A stretch of 64,000 nt of DNA, from positions 103,501 to 167,500 of the forward strand of contig CAUYUJ010014325.1 in NCBI GenBank assembly GCA_963575745.1, given 5' to 3'. The stretch is from Prorocentrum cordatum. Its lineage: Eukaryota; Sar; Dinophyceae; Prorocentrales; Prorocentraceae. The notes below the pieces were generated by a model, which saw nothing but the letters and a program-made list of their open reading frames with translations, searched no databases and was not told where the DNA came from. Positions 1 to 9,788 of the stretch are shown one piece after another (the stretch's first letter is position 1; each line of letters opens with the position of its first letter). Position numbers and translations under genes: made by a program.

Positions 1-49
1 GTTGGGTCTTCGTTTTGAAGAGACGATGCCCCACGTCCTCCACCTCCCG

Positions 50-104
50 CCTCCTCCTCCTCCTCCTCCTCCTCCTCCTCCTCCTCCTCCTCCTCCTCCT
101 CCTC
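50..104. repeat. (CCT)n microsatellite
   Basis: Uninterrupted CCT/CTC triplets run for about 18 units immediately before the ~88-bp satellite. Any reading frame through it gives polyproline or polyserine, so no gene is called here. Confidence 0.9.
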
Positions 105-109
105 CCCAC

Positions 110-835
110 GCCACCCCCCCTCACTTTGGCACACCCCTCGCACGTTTCGTGGCCCCACAGAGAGCTCCACCGAAGGCCCCAGTGACATGATTCGCATGCC
201 CACTTTGGCACACCCCTCAAACGTTCCGTGGCCGCATTGGATCCTCCACCGAAGGCCCCAGTGGCATGCTTCGCATGCCACCCCCCTCCATTTTGGCACA
301 CCCCTCACACGCTTCGTGGTCCCATGGGAAGTTTCACCAAAGGCCTCAGTAGCATGACTCGCATGCCGCCCCCTTTCCACTTTGGCACACCCCTCACACG
401 CTTCGTGGCCCCATAAGGGGGCTCCACCGAAGGCCCCAGTGGCATGCTTCGCATGCCGACCCCCTCCACTTTGGCACACCCCTCATACGCTTCGTTGCCC
501 CTTAAGTGGGCTCCACCGAAGGCCCCAGTGGCGGTGTTCGCATGCCGCCCCTCCACCAGTACAGCGTTTCAGTGGCGGTGTTTGCATACGTCTCCCACGC
601 TCAGTAAAGCGTTTCGTGGCCCCATCGGGAGCTCGACCGAAGGCCCCAGTGGCGACGCTCGCATGGCGCCCCTCTCCTCCAGTTTGGCACACCCTCACTG
701 GTTTCGTGGCCGCATATGGAGCGCCACCGAAGGCCCCAATGGCTGCGCCCGCATACGTCCCCACCCCATTTCGGCACGCCTTTTGCACGCTTCGTGACTC
801 AAAAAGAGATCCACCGAAGGCGGTACCCACAACGG
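110..835. repeat. ~88-bp tandem satellite, about 8-9 diverged copies
   Basis: The block CTTTGGCACACCCCTC followed by CGTTTCGTGGCC or a close variant, then CACCGAAGGCCCCAGTGG and CATGCTTCGCATGCC, recurs about every 85-95 bases from position 110 to 835. Copies differ by substitutions and small indels, and the last ones (from about 640) are more diverged. All six frames are open over parts of it because of the composition; these are not genes. Confidence 0.85.
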
Positions 836-1009
836 CGATATTCCCAACTGCATGTGGTTGGGCCATTTGCCAGGACATGTTGTTTTATCCGCTGCTGGAT
901 TATGCTGCCGGGAAAGGGTTCTGAGAGCAGCTCTTGTCTCTGGAAAGGGTCGTTTTTCCCTGCGGCCACTTGCAACACCTACGCGTGCGGGTATCGGACA
1001 CCCCCGCTG

Positions 1010-1480
1010 GAATTCATGTGGCCTTGCGCCCCCTCTCCCCCCACAGCCAGCCCAGCCTTTCCTCGCCCACCTCCCATCGCGCCCCCCCCCCCCGCCCCGA
1101 CTTTGATATTTCGGGATTGTCGGCCCTGTGAATCAGCCTCCTGGGTTCCGCCGTGGCCCCCAGTTGTTTCGGCTGCCAGTCCCTGCAGACCCTTGTTCTC
1201 CGTTTTCGCCTCTGTGACTGTTTCTGCTCCCTCCCCTTGATTTCCCCTGCTTGTCTACTTACTCCGTTCCCTGCTCCCGGCGCTCCCCTTTCCATCTCGG
1301 TCTCTTCCCTCCCTCATTGTCTCTCCTCGTCCTCAGTCTCCCGTGTCCTCGTTTTTTCCGAGTCTCCATTTGCTCCCCACTCTGCCCTTCATTATCTTCC
1401 GCCTCTTCCTCCTCTCTCTCTCCTCTTTCTCGTCCCTCCCCTCCCCTCCCCCCTTCCTCCCCCTCTTTTGTATGAAAGAG
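1010..1480. other. Pyrimidine-rich tract, no gene
   Basis: A strongly C/T-biased stretch (CCCTCTCCCCCC, TCCTCCTCTCTCTCT and similar). Open frames here are low-complexity Ser/Pro/Leu strings with no domain. Nothing regulatory is recognisable. Confidence 0.6.
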
Positions 1481-2179
1481 CCACAACACGCTCGCCATGT
1501 GTTACAATCCGATCGCTGTCAGACGGGTGAATATTTCGATCGCAACGTTGTTACTGTCGGAAAGACGCGCGAAGAGCTGATCCAGCCTCTGCCGTTAACG
1601 GGAAGGACCATGGGGACGCAGACGCGCGTAGTCTTCTAGTGCGACCAGCGGTACCGGGCTCCAGACACCGGAGACGGAAGACCCTGAATACGGAAAGGCT
1701 TGGCCGAGAAGAACGCAGAAGGACTCGACGAATACATGCATACATCCAGCGCAGCGGCACGATGGAAGGCCCCGCGAGGGCATGGGCGATGGCCGAGTTC
1801 AAGGCAGAATGGACTCGAAGATCCGGGCCCGAATACCCATTTGCTTCAAGGAATCGGCATCGCTATTCCTCGACCCCCGGTGATGTATGTCATGTCGGCC
1901 GTGGGCGAGGAACCCTCGTCGCCCGCTGCGTCGCGCGGCTATGCCGGCGGCGCCACGGAGGGGAAATAAGAAATAAGATGATCGTGAAAGAGCGACTGGT
2001 GACGGATACCTTCGACGCCGACTCGGGCACCGACGCGGCGCGGAATGCCGCGGGCAGGACCTTGCGCGGCGGCCGCCGTGAGGCGCCGCGTTCCGCGCGT
2101 GCCCTCGAGGCTAGCAGGATGCGCGCAGTCTCCGACACCGGGAGAAGGAACCGGGGGCGCGACCACGCTACGCCTTTTT
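1481..2179. other. No recognised feature
   Basis: Frames are open on + (1639-2244) but the translation is Arg-rich with no recognisable motif. It lies directly upstream of the copia RT fragment and could be eroded upstream copia sequence; that is only positional inference. Confidence 0.3.
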
Positions 2180-2885
2180 CACGGACAAGTGCGATCGATA
2201 TGAAGAATCGAACCCGTTCGTTGCCCCATCGAAGCGGGTCGTAGACATGTCCAACGCGGCCTGCGCGGCTCGGCCAATGATAAGGCCGAGGCTGCAAACG
2301 GCGAAGGGGCTACTGCGGCTGTGAAAAAGGAATGAGATCGCTCACGGGAATTCAACGCGTGGGACGAGAGCAAGGTGATGGAGCTGAGTCAAGTTCGTAG
2401 GCAGATGGGGGGAAAAGACTTTCCATATTTGTAGACTCTCTGCGATCCTCGTTGAGGAGAATGCGGAACTACTTGAGGGGCACATCGACAGGAAGCTCAA
2501 AGGACACGTTGTTTTCGATGGGTCTGACGACATCAATCAAGACATGAACGCGGCACTATTTCAAGAACTGTCGTCTTGCCCTGCTACTACGCAGGTCAGC
2601 AAGGCCGCGTTCGCCTCTGGATTATTTCCAGGTCATGATATACAACAGGCTGATGCACGTCAGGCGTATACTCAGGCACTAGTGGGAGGAACACCCACTT
2701 GGGCCTGGGTGAGATTACTAGAGGAAGCGTGGCCAAAGAGTTGGGCAGGTATGTGCGACCCTGTAAGTCGTCTACGACTGGCATTGTATGGTCATCTAGG
2801 CGCTGGGGGTTATCGGGAAAAGCACTGCGTTGCCCACGTGATTTCTAAGGAGTTTGAATCCATCTCTTCCTGGCGCAATTGCGAC
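2180..2885 (+). pseudogene. Ty1/copia reverse transcriptase, N-terminal part (interrupted)
   Basis: Read across two frames, the translation follows the N-terminal half of a copia RT. It runs REFNAWDESKVMEL at about 2347, then GHVVFDGSDDINQDMNAAL at 2500-2555, then SSCPATTQVSKAAFASG, QQADARQAYTQALVGGTP (the region of the first RT Asp), and SRLRLALYGHLGAGGYREKH near 2790. The QxDxxxAY...LKG-like segment and the 'LYGHxxAGGYWEKHC' segment are copia hallmarks. Stops and at least one frame change (about 2430-2450) make it a pseudogene. The reading ends at SSWRNC (2866-2883), exactly where a TIR element begins. The next part of the same RT resumes at 10352. Confidence 0.75.
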
Positions 2886-3337
2886 ATCGGCGCTCCGAAA
2901 GTTTATTCCGATTTGAGAAAACGGCGCCGCGCGAATGCAGAGCAAACGTTATGCTGGAAGGGCGCGGGAACGCGCGCCTCCTGGACAGGCGCGAGCAGCC
3001 GCGCCCCCGCGCGAACCCCGATCCCGCGCGGGGCGCGCTCCCGTTTGACAGTGGCTCGCCCGGGAAACCGTTTCTTGTGCCGGAAGTCCTGCGCGGGCGG
3101 CCCGTCGGCGGCTCCTTCGGACGAAACCCGGCCGGAACCACCGAGAAACCGTTTGCCATCGAATGTTCTAGGCGGTTTGCCCATGTTCGGTTTCTTCGGA
3201 GTGGACCCGAAGACCTCGAGATCTATGTTTTTTGCGAAAAGTCCGAGGCGGTTCGCACATTTTCGGGTCGTTCGAACTGGGTCTGATTTTTTTCTGGCAC
3301 AAGTCCTATTGATTTGGCCACTTTCAGATAGGTCGAT

Positions 3338-3407
3338 TTTCAGTCCTTGACGGTTTTCCTCGGGGAACGGGAGGCCGGGCTCTTTGAGCCTCCGTAGTCA
3401 TCCTGGC
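3338..3407 (+). repeat. DIRS left terminal repeat A1
   Basis: This 70-bp block (TTTCAGTCCTTGACGGTTTT ... CCGTAGTCATCCTGGC) is nearly identical to 9673-9742. Similarity stops where the first ORF's leader begins. Confidence 0.85.
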
Positions 3408-3412
3408 TCAGG
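3391..3412 (+). promoter_or_regulatory. Spliced-leader-like 22-mer at the 5' end of the DIRS transcript region
   Basis: The 22 bases starting TCCGTAGTCATCCTGGCTCA match the dinoflagellate SL consensus (DCCGTAGCCATTTTGGCTCAAG-type) at about 18 of 22 positions. The first ATG of the element (3415) follows two bases later. Most of it is also in A2 (9726-9742). It may be a captured SL, a promoter element that happens to resemble one, or chance. Confidence 0.4.
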
Positions 3413-3414
3413 GG

Positions 3415-3870
3415 ATGCAGTGGGTGGTCGACACACTCACCGCATACTCAGAAGCTGTCGGCGTCGGCGCGGTGTTCGGCACACACCTGTCCTCGACACA
3501 GCCGTGCATCTGCCATTGTGATCTCGGGCCGGACCGCGGGCTCCTGGACGTGATCCAGAGGCAGCTGGACCGCTGTGCTGCAGCTAGGCTGGCACCGGCG
3601 CCGTCGCGGCCGAGCCCGGAGGTGGCCTGGCCTCCGGCGTGGTGTTGGCTGTGCGTCGGAATGGCGATCGGGCTCGTCGTCGGGGCACTCCTCGGCGCCT
3701 ATCTCTTGCTGGCGATCCTCGGGCGCGTGGGCTTGCAGGGGAGTTTTCATAGGGCCATCGGAGACAGGACTCAGACGACGGCAGCAGCCATCCCGCCAGT
3801 TCGTGAAGCAGCGGCGGCTGAGCAGCGACCAGAGGTTGTGACACCGTCATCTACTCGAATCAATGGCTGA
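3415..3870 (+). CDS. Small membrane-anchored ORF at the head of the DIRS element
   Basis: The ORF is 151 residues and starts at the ATG just after A1. Residues 1-60 are polar and contain CICHCDLGP. Residues about 70-105 (WPPAWCWLCVGMAIGLVVGA followed by LLGAYLLLAILGRVG) form one long or two short transmembrane segments. The tail is Glu/Gln/Ala-rich. No enzyme motif is seen. Its place directly before the gag-like ORF suggests an accessory or gag-leader protein of the element. It is one of the few unbroken frames in this copy. Function unknown. Confidence 0.5.
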   Translation: MQWVVDTLTAYSEAVGVGAVFGTHLSSTQPCICHCDLGPDRGLLDVIQRQLDRCAAARLAPAPSRPSPEVAWPPAWCWLCVGMAIGLVVGALLGAYLLLAILGRVGLQGSFHRAIGDRTQTTAAAIPPVREAAAAEQRPEVVTPSSTRING

Positions 3871-3932
3871 GACTTTGGACACCGATTTGATACAGGTGTG
3901 CATCGATTTCCCACAGATGACCCCAACATCAG

Positions 3933-4971
3933 ATGATCAGATGGTACCACCGAATTTTGTTGTACGAGCTGGGGCCCGGCCGGTGGGTAGTGAGCACTCC
4001 CGACTTCGGCGTCGAGGTAGTCGACCTCGCGAACCACCGTGTCGTGCCCCTGAACTGTGCGACCAGGTGGCCTGAGCGCGTTCGGGGTAACGTATACGGG
4101 TTCGACCCGCTGACGGAGGGGCAGAAGGAAGACATCCACCTCCGGGGGCTTCAGCTCGCGAAGGTGCTGGGATACAAGGTGGCTCCGAGCGCCTCTGCGG
4201 GCGCCGCCAGGCGGTGGCGAGTGTCGGACCCGGGCCGCGGCAAGTTCAACACAGAGCTCGAGGATCCCGACATGTTGCCTGGGAACCGAGCTGTGGTCCG
4301 GGGCGATTGTGGGATGTATCTCATCGACGAGGACGAGGAGGACTGGGTCAGCGTGCAGCGCGTACCCAACCGACAGCTCGACGAGTGGTTGGAGCAGAAA
4401 AGGAACGGGCCCGGCAGGGGCCTCAGGATTCACCCGATCCAGCGGGATCGTGCCGGGCGCCGTGAAACTGTTCAAGGTCCCGAAGTTCGAGGACTGGCCG
4501 TTCGACGGCCCGTCGGCGGCGGACGAGGTGCTGACCGAGGTCGCGACGGCGGGCCTGGAGCTGCGCCTGCACCCGACCTGGTGGGAGAGCAAGGGCGGGG
4601 TGAACCCGCAGAGCAGCGTCGCGCGGGAGGTGCGGCTCTGCTTCGACTACCTGCGCTGCTTCCAGTCGTGCGATCAGCTGAACCTGCCCGCTCTGTCGGG
4701 CGTGGAGCTGATCTGTCGGCGGGTCATCGCGTGCCAGCGCGCAGTCAGGAGGGGCCCGAAGAATCCAGACTTCTCGGGGTTTTAGAGGTTCCTGCAGGCG
4801 TCGTTCGACGACAGCGGCGGGCCCCGGACCTCGGAGTTCGACAAGTACATGGCGGAGCCCCAGAAGACGGACGCCGCGGTGCTGAAGCAGTTCAGGCCGT
4901 GGCAGGAGGAGCTCGAGGCTGACAAGAAGAGGCAGGCCGCCAAGGGAGGTGGCAAGCCGTCGTCGGGGTGA
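3933..4971 (+). pseudogene. gag-like ORF of the DIRS element, frameshifted
   Basis: The translation begins MIRWYHRILLYELGPGRWVV, with VVSTPDFGVEVVDL following, and continues to DEWLEQKRNGPGR (about 4425), where the frame changes. It then reads GAVKLFKVPKFEDWPFDGPS and onward through WWESKGGVNPQSSVAREVRL. A TAG at 4783-4785 interrupts before FLQASFDDSGGP. The ORF ends with a Lys/Gln-rich tail, EELEADKKRQAAKGGGK, at 4971. The WVV-TPD opening and the basic, coiled C-terminus resemble structural proteins preceding RT in dinoflagellate DIRS elements; that is from general knowledge of the family. Role inferred: nucleic-acid-binding structural protein. Confidence 0.55.
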
Positions 4972-5469
4972 TGACATCCGCGCCGGCGCCAGCCGCTGGG
5001 TTGGCATCGCGGGGCCTGGGTATCGCAGGCGCGGGCGCGCGGGAGAGCTCACGCCCTCGCCCGCATGACCGCGAAGGTTTGTTCCATTCGGAAGCGTTCC
5101 CTCTTCTTCGGCCCGCCGATGAGCGAGGTGATCGGGCGGCTCCGAGCCGCTTCCCATGGGCGCAGGGAGTCCAGGCGAGCGGCGCTGCATGGTGACCAAC
5201 GCCGCGAGTACTCTCAACGGGCTTGCTGGCGCTCGCGCTGGAAGGCCGCTGCAGTTGCGACGGCCTGGGTATAAAGCCGATGGCCCTACCGACCCTGAGA
5301 GGTCGATCCTAGGGCGAGTCGTCCGGAGGGTGGGCGACGTGTTTCCCGCCCCAGACGACTTCGACGCGAAGAACTTGCTTTTTCCCATAATGAAGTGCAA
5401 GGAGATGCACAAAGTTGGCGACGTCACAACTCGGGTGTCTATAGTGCTCGAGCGTCTGAAGATCATGAA
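4972..5469 (+). other. Region between gag and RT, eroded coding
   Basis: Short open stretches switch frame (MTAKVCSIRKRSLFFGPPMS at 5065; MVTNAASTLNGLAGARAG at 5186; FDAKNLLFPIMKCKEMH near 5360). They read like the N-terminal spacer of the pol protein, but no domain is identifiable. No intron signals were found that would join them cleanly. Confidence 0.4.
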
Positions 5470-7464
5470 GGGCGACCCCCACCAAGGATGCGCTGGGCCT
5501 GGTCGGGGACGACGCGAGGGCGCTTCTTTGGGACCCTGGTCGATTCATCGAGCGTCCGCCTGACCAAGATGATAGCCGAGGGGTCCCGCCGCGTCCTTAC
5601 ATGGACCCAGGGCTGAGGGGCAACTCACCCATGCTGCGGGAGTTGACCAGTCGGCTCCACTCGCGCGGGCTCGTCGTCTACCGCAGGCGGGTGAAGTCGT
5701 TCGAGGGCCTCTTCACGGTTTTGAAGAAGGATGGCTGGTGGCAGCGGCTCATCATAGACTCGCGAGTGCCAATGTTTGTCCACCGTCGGCCGTCTGACTC
5801 TTACTTGGCCACCCCAGGGGCGCTCACAGGGTTGGACGTGTCGCCAGACTCGTTGGGGTCGATGGCCGACGGGCTGCAGCTCTTTGGGTGCTCAGTAGAC
5901 TTCCAGGACGGCTTCTACCAGCTGCGGTACCCCCCTCTCTCTGACTGGTTCGGTATCCCCGCCAAGATCACCGCGAAGGAGGCTGGCGTCGACGTCGTGT
6001 ACGACAGCGTTGACGGCCAGGACGTCTGGGATCGCGTCGAGCCGGACGAGCGAGTCTGGCCGTGTTTCTGCGGGGTTGCCATGGGCTGGTCTTGGGGCCT
6101 GTGCATCTGCCACTCGGCTTTGACAGACGGCTGATCGTGGCGGTCGGGCGCATGATGGCTTGCAGCCGAGAGGTCGCGGAGCGCCAGCTCGCTCGGGACG
6201 GCTTCCCGGCGCCGAGCCTCTCCAAGGGAAGGCCCGTCATCGCCCCCTACGTGGGCGACGGGAACGTGGTCTGCTACGGCGTGGCCGACGCGAAGCTGGC
6301 GCACAAGGAGGTGGTGAGCGAGCTGGTCTCGAGGGGCTTCGCTCTTCGGGACCTCGTCGAGTTCGACGAGGACCTGGACATGGTCGGCTGCGTGCTCTGC
6401 GGTGCGCACCGCCGGTCCCGATTCTGGCGACTCTACTGCGGCGTGGGCCAGCTGTTGGCCCGAGGGGGCTGCGCGGGCGACGTGATGCGCGTGGTGCTAG
6501 GGCATTTGGGCAATTTCTTCCTGCTCTCACGGTGCTGCCTGAGCATCTTGCAGCAGTGCTACCAGTTCGTTCAGGAGAACATCGGGCGCTACCAGCGGTT
6601 CAACAGCACGGTCGTCGCCGAGCTCCGCACGCGCCAGGGGGCCCTGCCGCTGGTGGTCGCGCGGCTCAGCGACCCGTTCTACGAGAAGGCCTTCATCAGC
6701 GACTCGTCGACCCACGGCTGCGCGCTTCACCAGGGCTACTTCAGCGGGGTCGAGCTGCGAGCCATCGGCCGCTGGAGGGAGCGCTGGTGCTTCGCCGAGG
6801 TGGAGGAGGCCTTTGGCCTCGGCCTGGAGGCTAACGGGCCACGCCTTGACGCCAACTTCGACTGCCTTGGCGAGTCGTTTAACCTGGGCGAGGCGTCGGG
6901 AAGTGGGTCACGCAGGCCGGCGGCCGAGGGGCCCGTCGGTGCCCGCCCGCGGTCGGGAAAGGCCGAGGTCATAGGCATCGCGCCCGCGCTGCCCGATGAG
7001 CTGCTGGACAGCGCGCGCTGGCCTCGGGTTCTGGTCGGAGCCTGGGACCGGCGGGAGGCGATTTACATGAAGAAGCGCTGCGTCTCGCTGGCTGGGCTCC
7101 GACACGCCGTGGCAGACCCTAGGGCGCACGGATGCCAGGTCCTCTCTGTTGGTGACAACCTCTCCGAGATCATGGCGACCGAGGAGGGCAGGGCCGTCGA
7201 CCATTGTTTGAACGCCCTTTGCCGTCGCGCAGCCGCCCTCCAGCTCGGCGCCGAGATCCGCTGGGTGAGGAGGTGCGTCGAGTCGGAACGGAATCCGACG
7301 GACGCCGACTCGCGCCTGGCGGACACGGGCATCCTGAAGGCGGGCGAGGCGTTGCGCCCCGGACGCCTGGCCGGGCGGCTGCGAGCGCGCGCCGTTGGCC
7401 AGGCGGGCGGCTCTGTGCGGGCGGCCACAGGCCGGGGCCCGAGCGTGGCACAGAACGCCAGCCA
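5470..7464 (+). pseudogene. DIRS reverse transcriptase and RNase H, inactivated
   Basis: The RT is open from about 5470 (DALGLVGDDARALLWDPGRF) to about 6118. It shows WWQRLIIDSRVPMF, motif A FGCSVDFQDGFYQLRYPPLS (about 5885-5940) and the MGWSWGLCICHSAL motif (about 6078-6120). The frame then shifts by one and continues with the motif C site APYVGDGNVVCYGV (about 6243-6285). The usual YVDD box there reads YVGD (TAC GTG GGC GAC), so one catalytic Asp is lost. RNase H starts about 6690 (AFISDSSTHGCALHQGYF, EL-AIGRWRERW). It ends with VESERNPTDADSRLAD (about 7275-7320), the conserved D-SR end of the DIRS RNase H fold. Confidence 0.8.
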
Positions 7465-8135
7465 GGCGAGACGGCCGCTCGGCGTTCTTGAGTTGTTTAC
7501 CGGCTGCGGGCGCCTTTCAGGAGCCGGCGCGCAGGCTGGCCTGCGCATCTTGTGTCCGCTGGATGTTGCGAACGGAAAACACTTCGACTTGCTTGACACA
7601 CGTGTTCAGTGTTGCGTCATCCGTTGGGCTCGTGAAGGGAAGGTTTGGCATGTTCACCTGGCTCCGCCATGTACCCGCTGGTCCCAGGCAAGATCTACTG
7701 GCTCCGAGGACTCCAACGAGGTCGCCAGGGGCCTGGCGTTGGCGCTCTTCAGTGGTCGTGTCCTACGGGTTTGTCGTCAGTGCGGGGCCACGGTCTCGGT
7801 GGAGAACCTGGCCACGTCTGGGATATGGGCCTATGGGCCGCTGAAGAAGGAGCTCCAGAAGAGCTCGTGCAGTCCTGTCCGATACGACGCGTGCAGGTAC
7901 GGGGCCCCGTTCAAGAAGCTTACGATTTTCAACACTAGCGTGGTCTCTCTTGGGGCCCTGGATAGGAGGTGCAGCTGCAGAGTCCCCCACGAGATCCTCG
8001 AGGGCAAGGTCAGGGTCGAGGGTCCAGATGGCCGCCCTACTTGGCGCTGGAAAACATCCTTGGCCGCGGCCTATCTTCCTGTAGTTTGCCGAACGTATGT
8101 TGGTGGGCTCAAGCAGGCTGCCCCGCCCGGAGCGT
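7465..8135 (+). CDS. C5-cytosine-methyltransferase-like domain of the DIRS polyprotein
   Basis: In frame with the RNase H, the translation reads VLELFTGCGRLSGAGAQAGL (motif I, SAM-binding loop, about 7480-7540), then HLAPPCTRWSQA (motif IV Pro-Cys, about 7655-7690). SVENLATSGIW (motif VI Glu-Asn, about 7798-7830) and RYDACRYGAPFKKLTIFNT (a motif VIII-like segment, about 7880-7935) follow. The order and spacing fit a C5 DNA methyltransferase fold. The PC cysteine and the EN pair are present, so catalysis is conceivable, although a target-recognition domain is not evident. Classical DIRS elements carry an N6-adenine-type domain, so a C5-type domain here is noteworthy. It could help methylate or mask element DNA; that is inference. 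The frame breaks at about 8110, after YVGGLKQA. Confidence 0.65.
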
Positions 8136-8483
8136 TTCTTCGAGCAGGAGAGCCTGCGCGCTGTCAGCCTTGGGCCGATGAGCTGGCGGGCGCGGTCGGA
8201 GCCACCCCGCAGCCGGTCGCCACGCCGACGTGTCCACGGCGGTTTCCTACTGGATGGGAGCGCGCGACAGGACATGCCATGTGCGGGTCCAGCGGCGAGC
8301 GGCGGCGGCAAGCCATCGCTGCTCTCGCCCGCGCCGACGTCCACCGGGCTGCTGACCACCGCGGGCCTTCCGGCATCCAGCTCGGCGGGCCGAAGCTCGG
8401 GCGCGCCGACGGCGGACGCCGTGCGCTCGGACCGAGCCCGATCGCGCACCGCCAAGGCCGGAGGGTCTCAGCAGGAAGGGTAG
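8136..8483 (+). other. Linker between methyltransferase and recombinase
   Basis: In the frame opened at 8097, the translation is Ser/Ala/Arg-rich and low in conserved residues (RRVHGGFLLDGSARQDMP). It ends at a TAG at 8481-8483 directly before the recombinase N-terminus, LKSRSISVRTLRVHTEAVKL. It is probably a disordered linker of the same polyprotein. Confidence 0.45.
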
Positions 8484-9388
8484 TTGAAGAGCCGGTCGAT
8501 ATCCGTCAGGACCCTGCGTGTGCACACAGAGGCGGTGAAGCTGTTTTACCTTGCTTGCAAGAGCGCCATGATGCTGGTCGCCACGCATCAGGAACTGGAC
8601 GTGGCCATGGAGCAATACCTTCACAAGCTGTACTTCGACGGGGAGACCATCTCTCGGCCGAACAGCACTGTGCACGGGCTCATGTACGAGCTGAACCTCA
8701 CGTGGTCGAAGACGTCGGAGTTCCCGCTCACTCGGAAGGCCCTGCAGGGCTACCGCAAGAGTTTGCGCGACGTGTCGCGGGATGGCGCCCCGCGGGAGTG
8801 CGCGATACTTACCTCAGGATCTCGGAGGCCGTCGCTCTGGGTCGGGATCAGGTCGCCCCTCCGCAAGCCCGCTCGGGCCCTGGGAGCTCCTACTCGCCGA
8901 TTGTCGCCCCCAGGGAGCTCGGGAAGCCGACGATGGCGGGCGCTTACGACGACACCGTTCTTGTCGGCGAGACAGCGCCAGAGAGGAGGCCTGTCTTGCG
9001 CGCGATCCTCGCGCAGATCCCTCGGGCCACGAAGCCCGGCGAGCGCCTCTTCCCGGACCTCGCGGCCGCGAAGTGCGAGCTGATCTTCAGGCGGGCCTGC
9101 CAGGCCTTGGGCTTCGGCGATCCCAAGCTTCGCCCGCGCAGTCTCCAGCGCGGCGGGGCCTCGGTCGACGCCCTGAACGGGGTCGACACTCTCGCGATCC
9201 AGAAGCGCGGTCGCTGGAACGTGATCGCCTCCTGCCGACGATGCGAGAAGAAGGGCCGTATCTTGAGGCAATTGGCGATCCTCGGTCAGACCCGCGTGCA
9301 GGAGTCTGCTGACGAGCTGGCCCGGTTGGTTTCAAAGCCCCCGCAGCTGCTCTTCTCAGCCCTTACAGACAGAAAGGTGGTTTCTTGA
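8484..9388 (+). pseudogene. DIRS tyrosine recombinase (integrase), catalytically dead
   Basis: The N-terminal helical domain reads ISVRTLRVHTEAVKLFYLAC onward to RKALQGYRKSLRDVSR (8500-8780). After a frame change near 8800 the catalytic domain reads YLRISEAVALGRDQVAPPQ (Arg I box, about 8809-8865) and then LFPDLAAAKCELIFRRACQA. The C-terminal box, LRPRSLQRGGAS (about 9128-9163) to RGRWNVIASCRRCEKKGRIL (9208-9267), should hold the His-x-x-Arg pair and the nucleophilic Tyr. Here they are Arg, Gln and Cys, so the protein cannot act as a recombinase. TGA at 9386-9388 ends it. Confidence 0.75.
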
Positions 9389-9450
9389 GAATGTGAATGA
9401 GAATGTGCCCACCCACCCTCCCGTAGGCCACAGGGGACCCCGGCGGTTGC

Positions 9451-9672
9451 GGGAAGCTGTTGGCGCACGAGCGTTGCGACATAATTCTGCGCGATGTTAG
9501 CCCTTTGGCGTATTTCACGATTCACCTGTGAATGCTCTCGTGCTTGTACGCGCCTGAAGGCTCGACCCGTCTGGTGAAAAGAGCGGTTGCCAGTGTGATC
9601 GGGCCACCTTGTTTTGTACAGCCTTTCCGGGCACTCCGCTATCCCTACCCCGGCCGCCTAGTGTATCGAGGA
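9451..9672 (+). repeat. DIRS internal repeat B1
   Basis: About 222 bp, from GGGAAGCTGTTGGCGCACGA to TAGTGTATCGAGGA. It is repeated at 9789-10007 with scattered substitutions and a few small indels. B1 lies immediately left of A2, as expected for a split-direct-repeat element. Confidence 0.85.
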
Positions 9673-9742
9673 TTTCAGTCCTTGACGGTTTTCTTCGGGG
9701 AACGGGAGGCCGGGCTGTTTGGCTCTCCGTAGTCATCCTGGC
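9673..9742 (+). repeat. DIRS internal repeat A2
   Basis: This 70-bp copy of A1 (3338-3407), TTTCAGTCCTTGACGGTTTT ... GTAGTCATCCTGGC, differs from it at a handful of positions. It includes most of the SL-like sequence but not its last bases. Confidence 0.85.
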
Positions 9743-9788
9743 CCGTCCCACCTCCCTCTCTGTTTTTTTGCTTTGTATCGCATCGGGG

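Noticed and set aside
110-835. CRISPR-like array
   Set aside because: Whole ~88-bp units are repeated without unique spacers of uniform length, and the genome is eukaryotic; it is a satellite.
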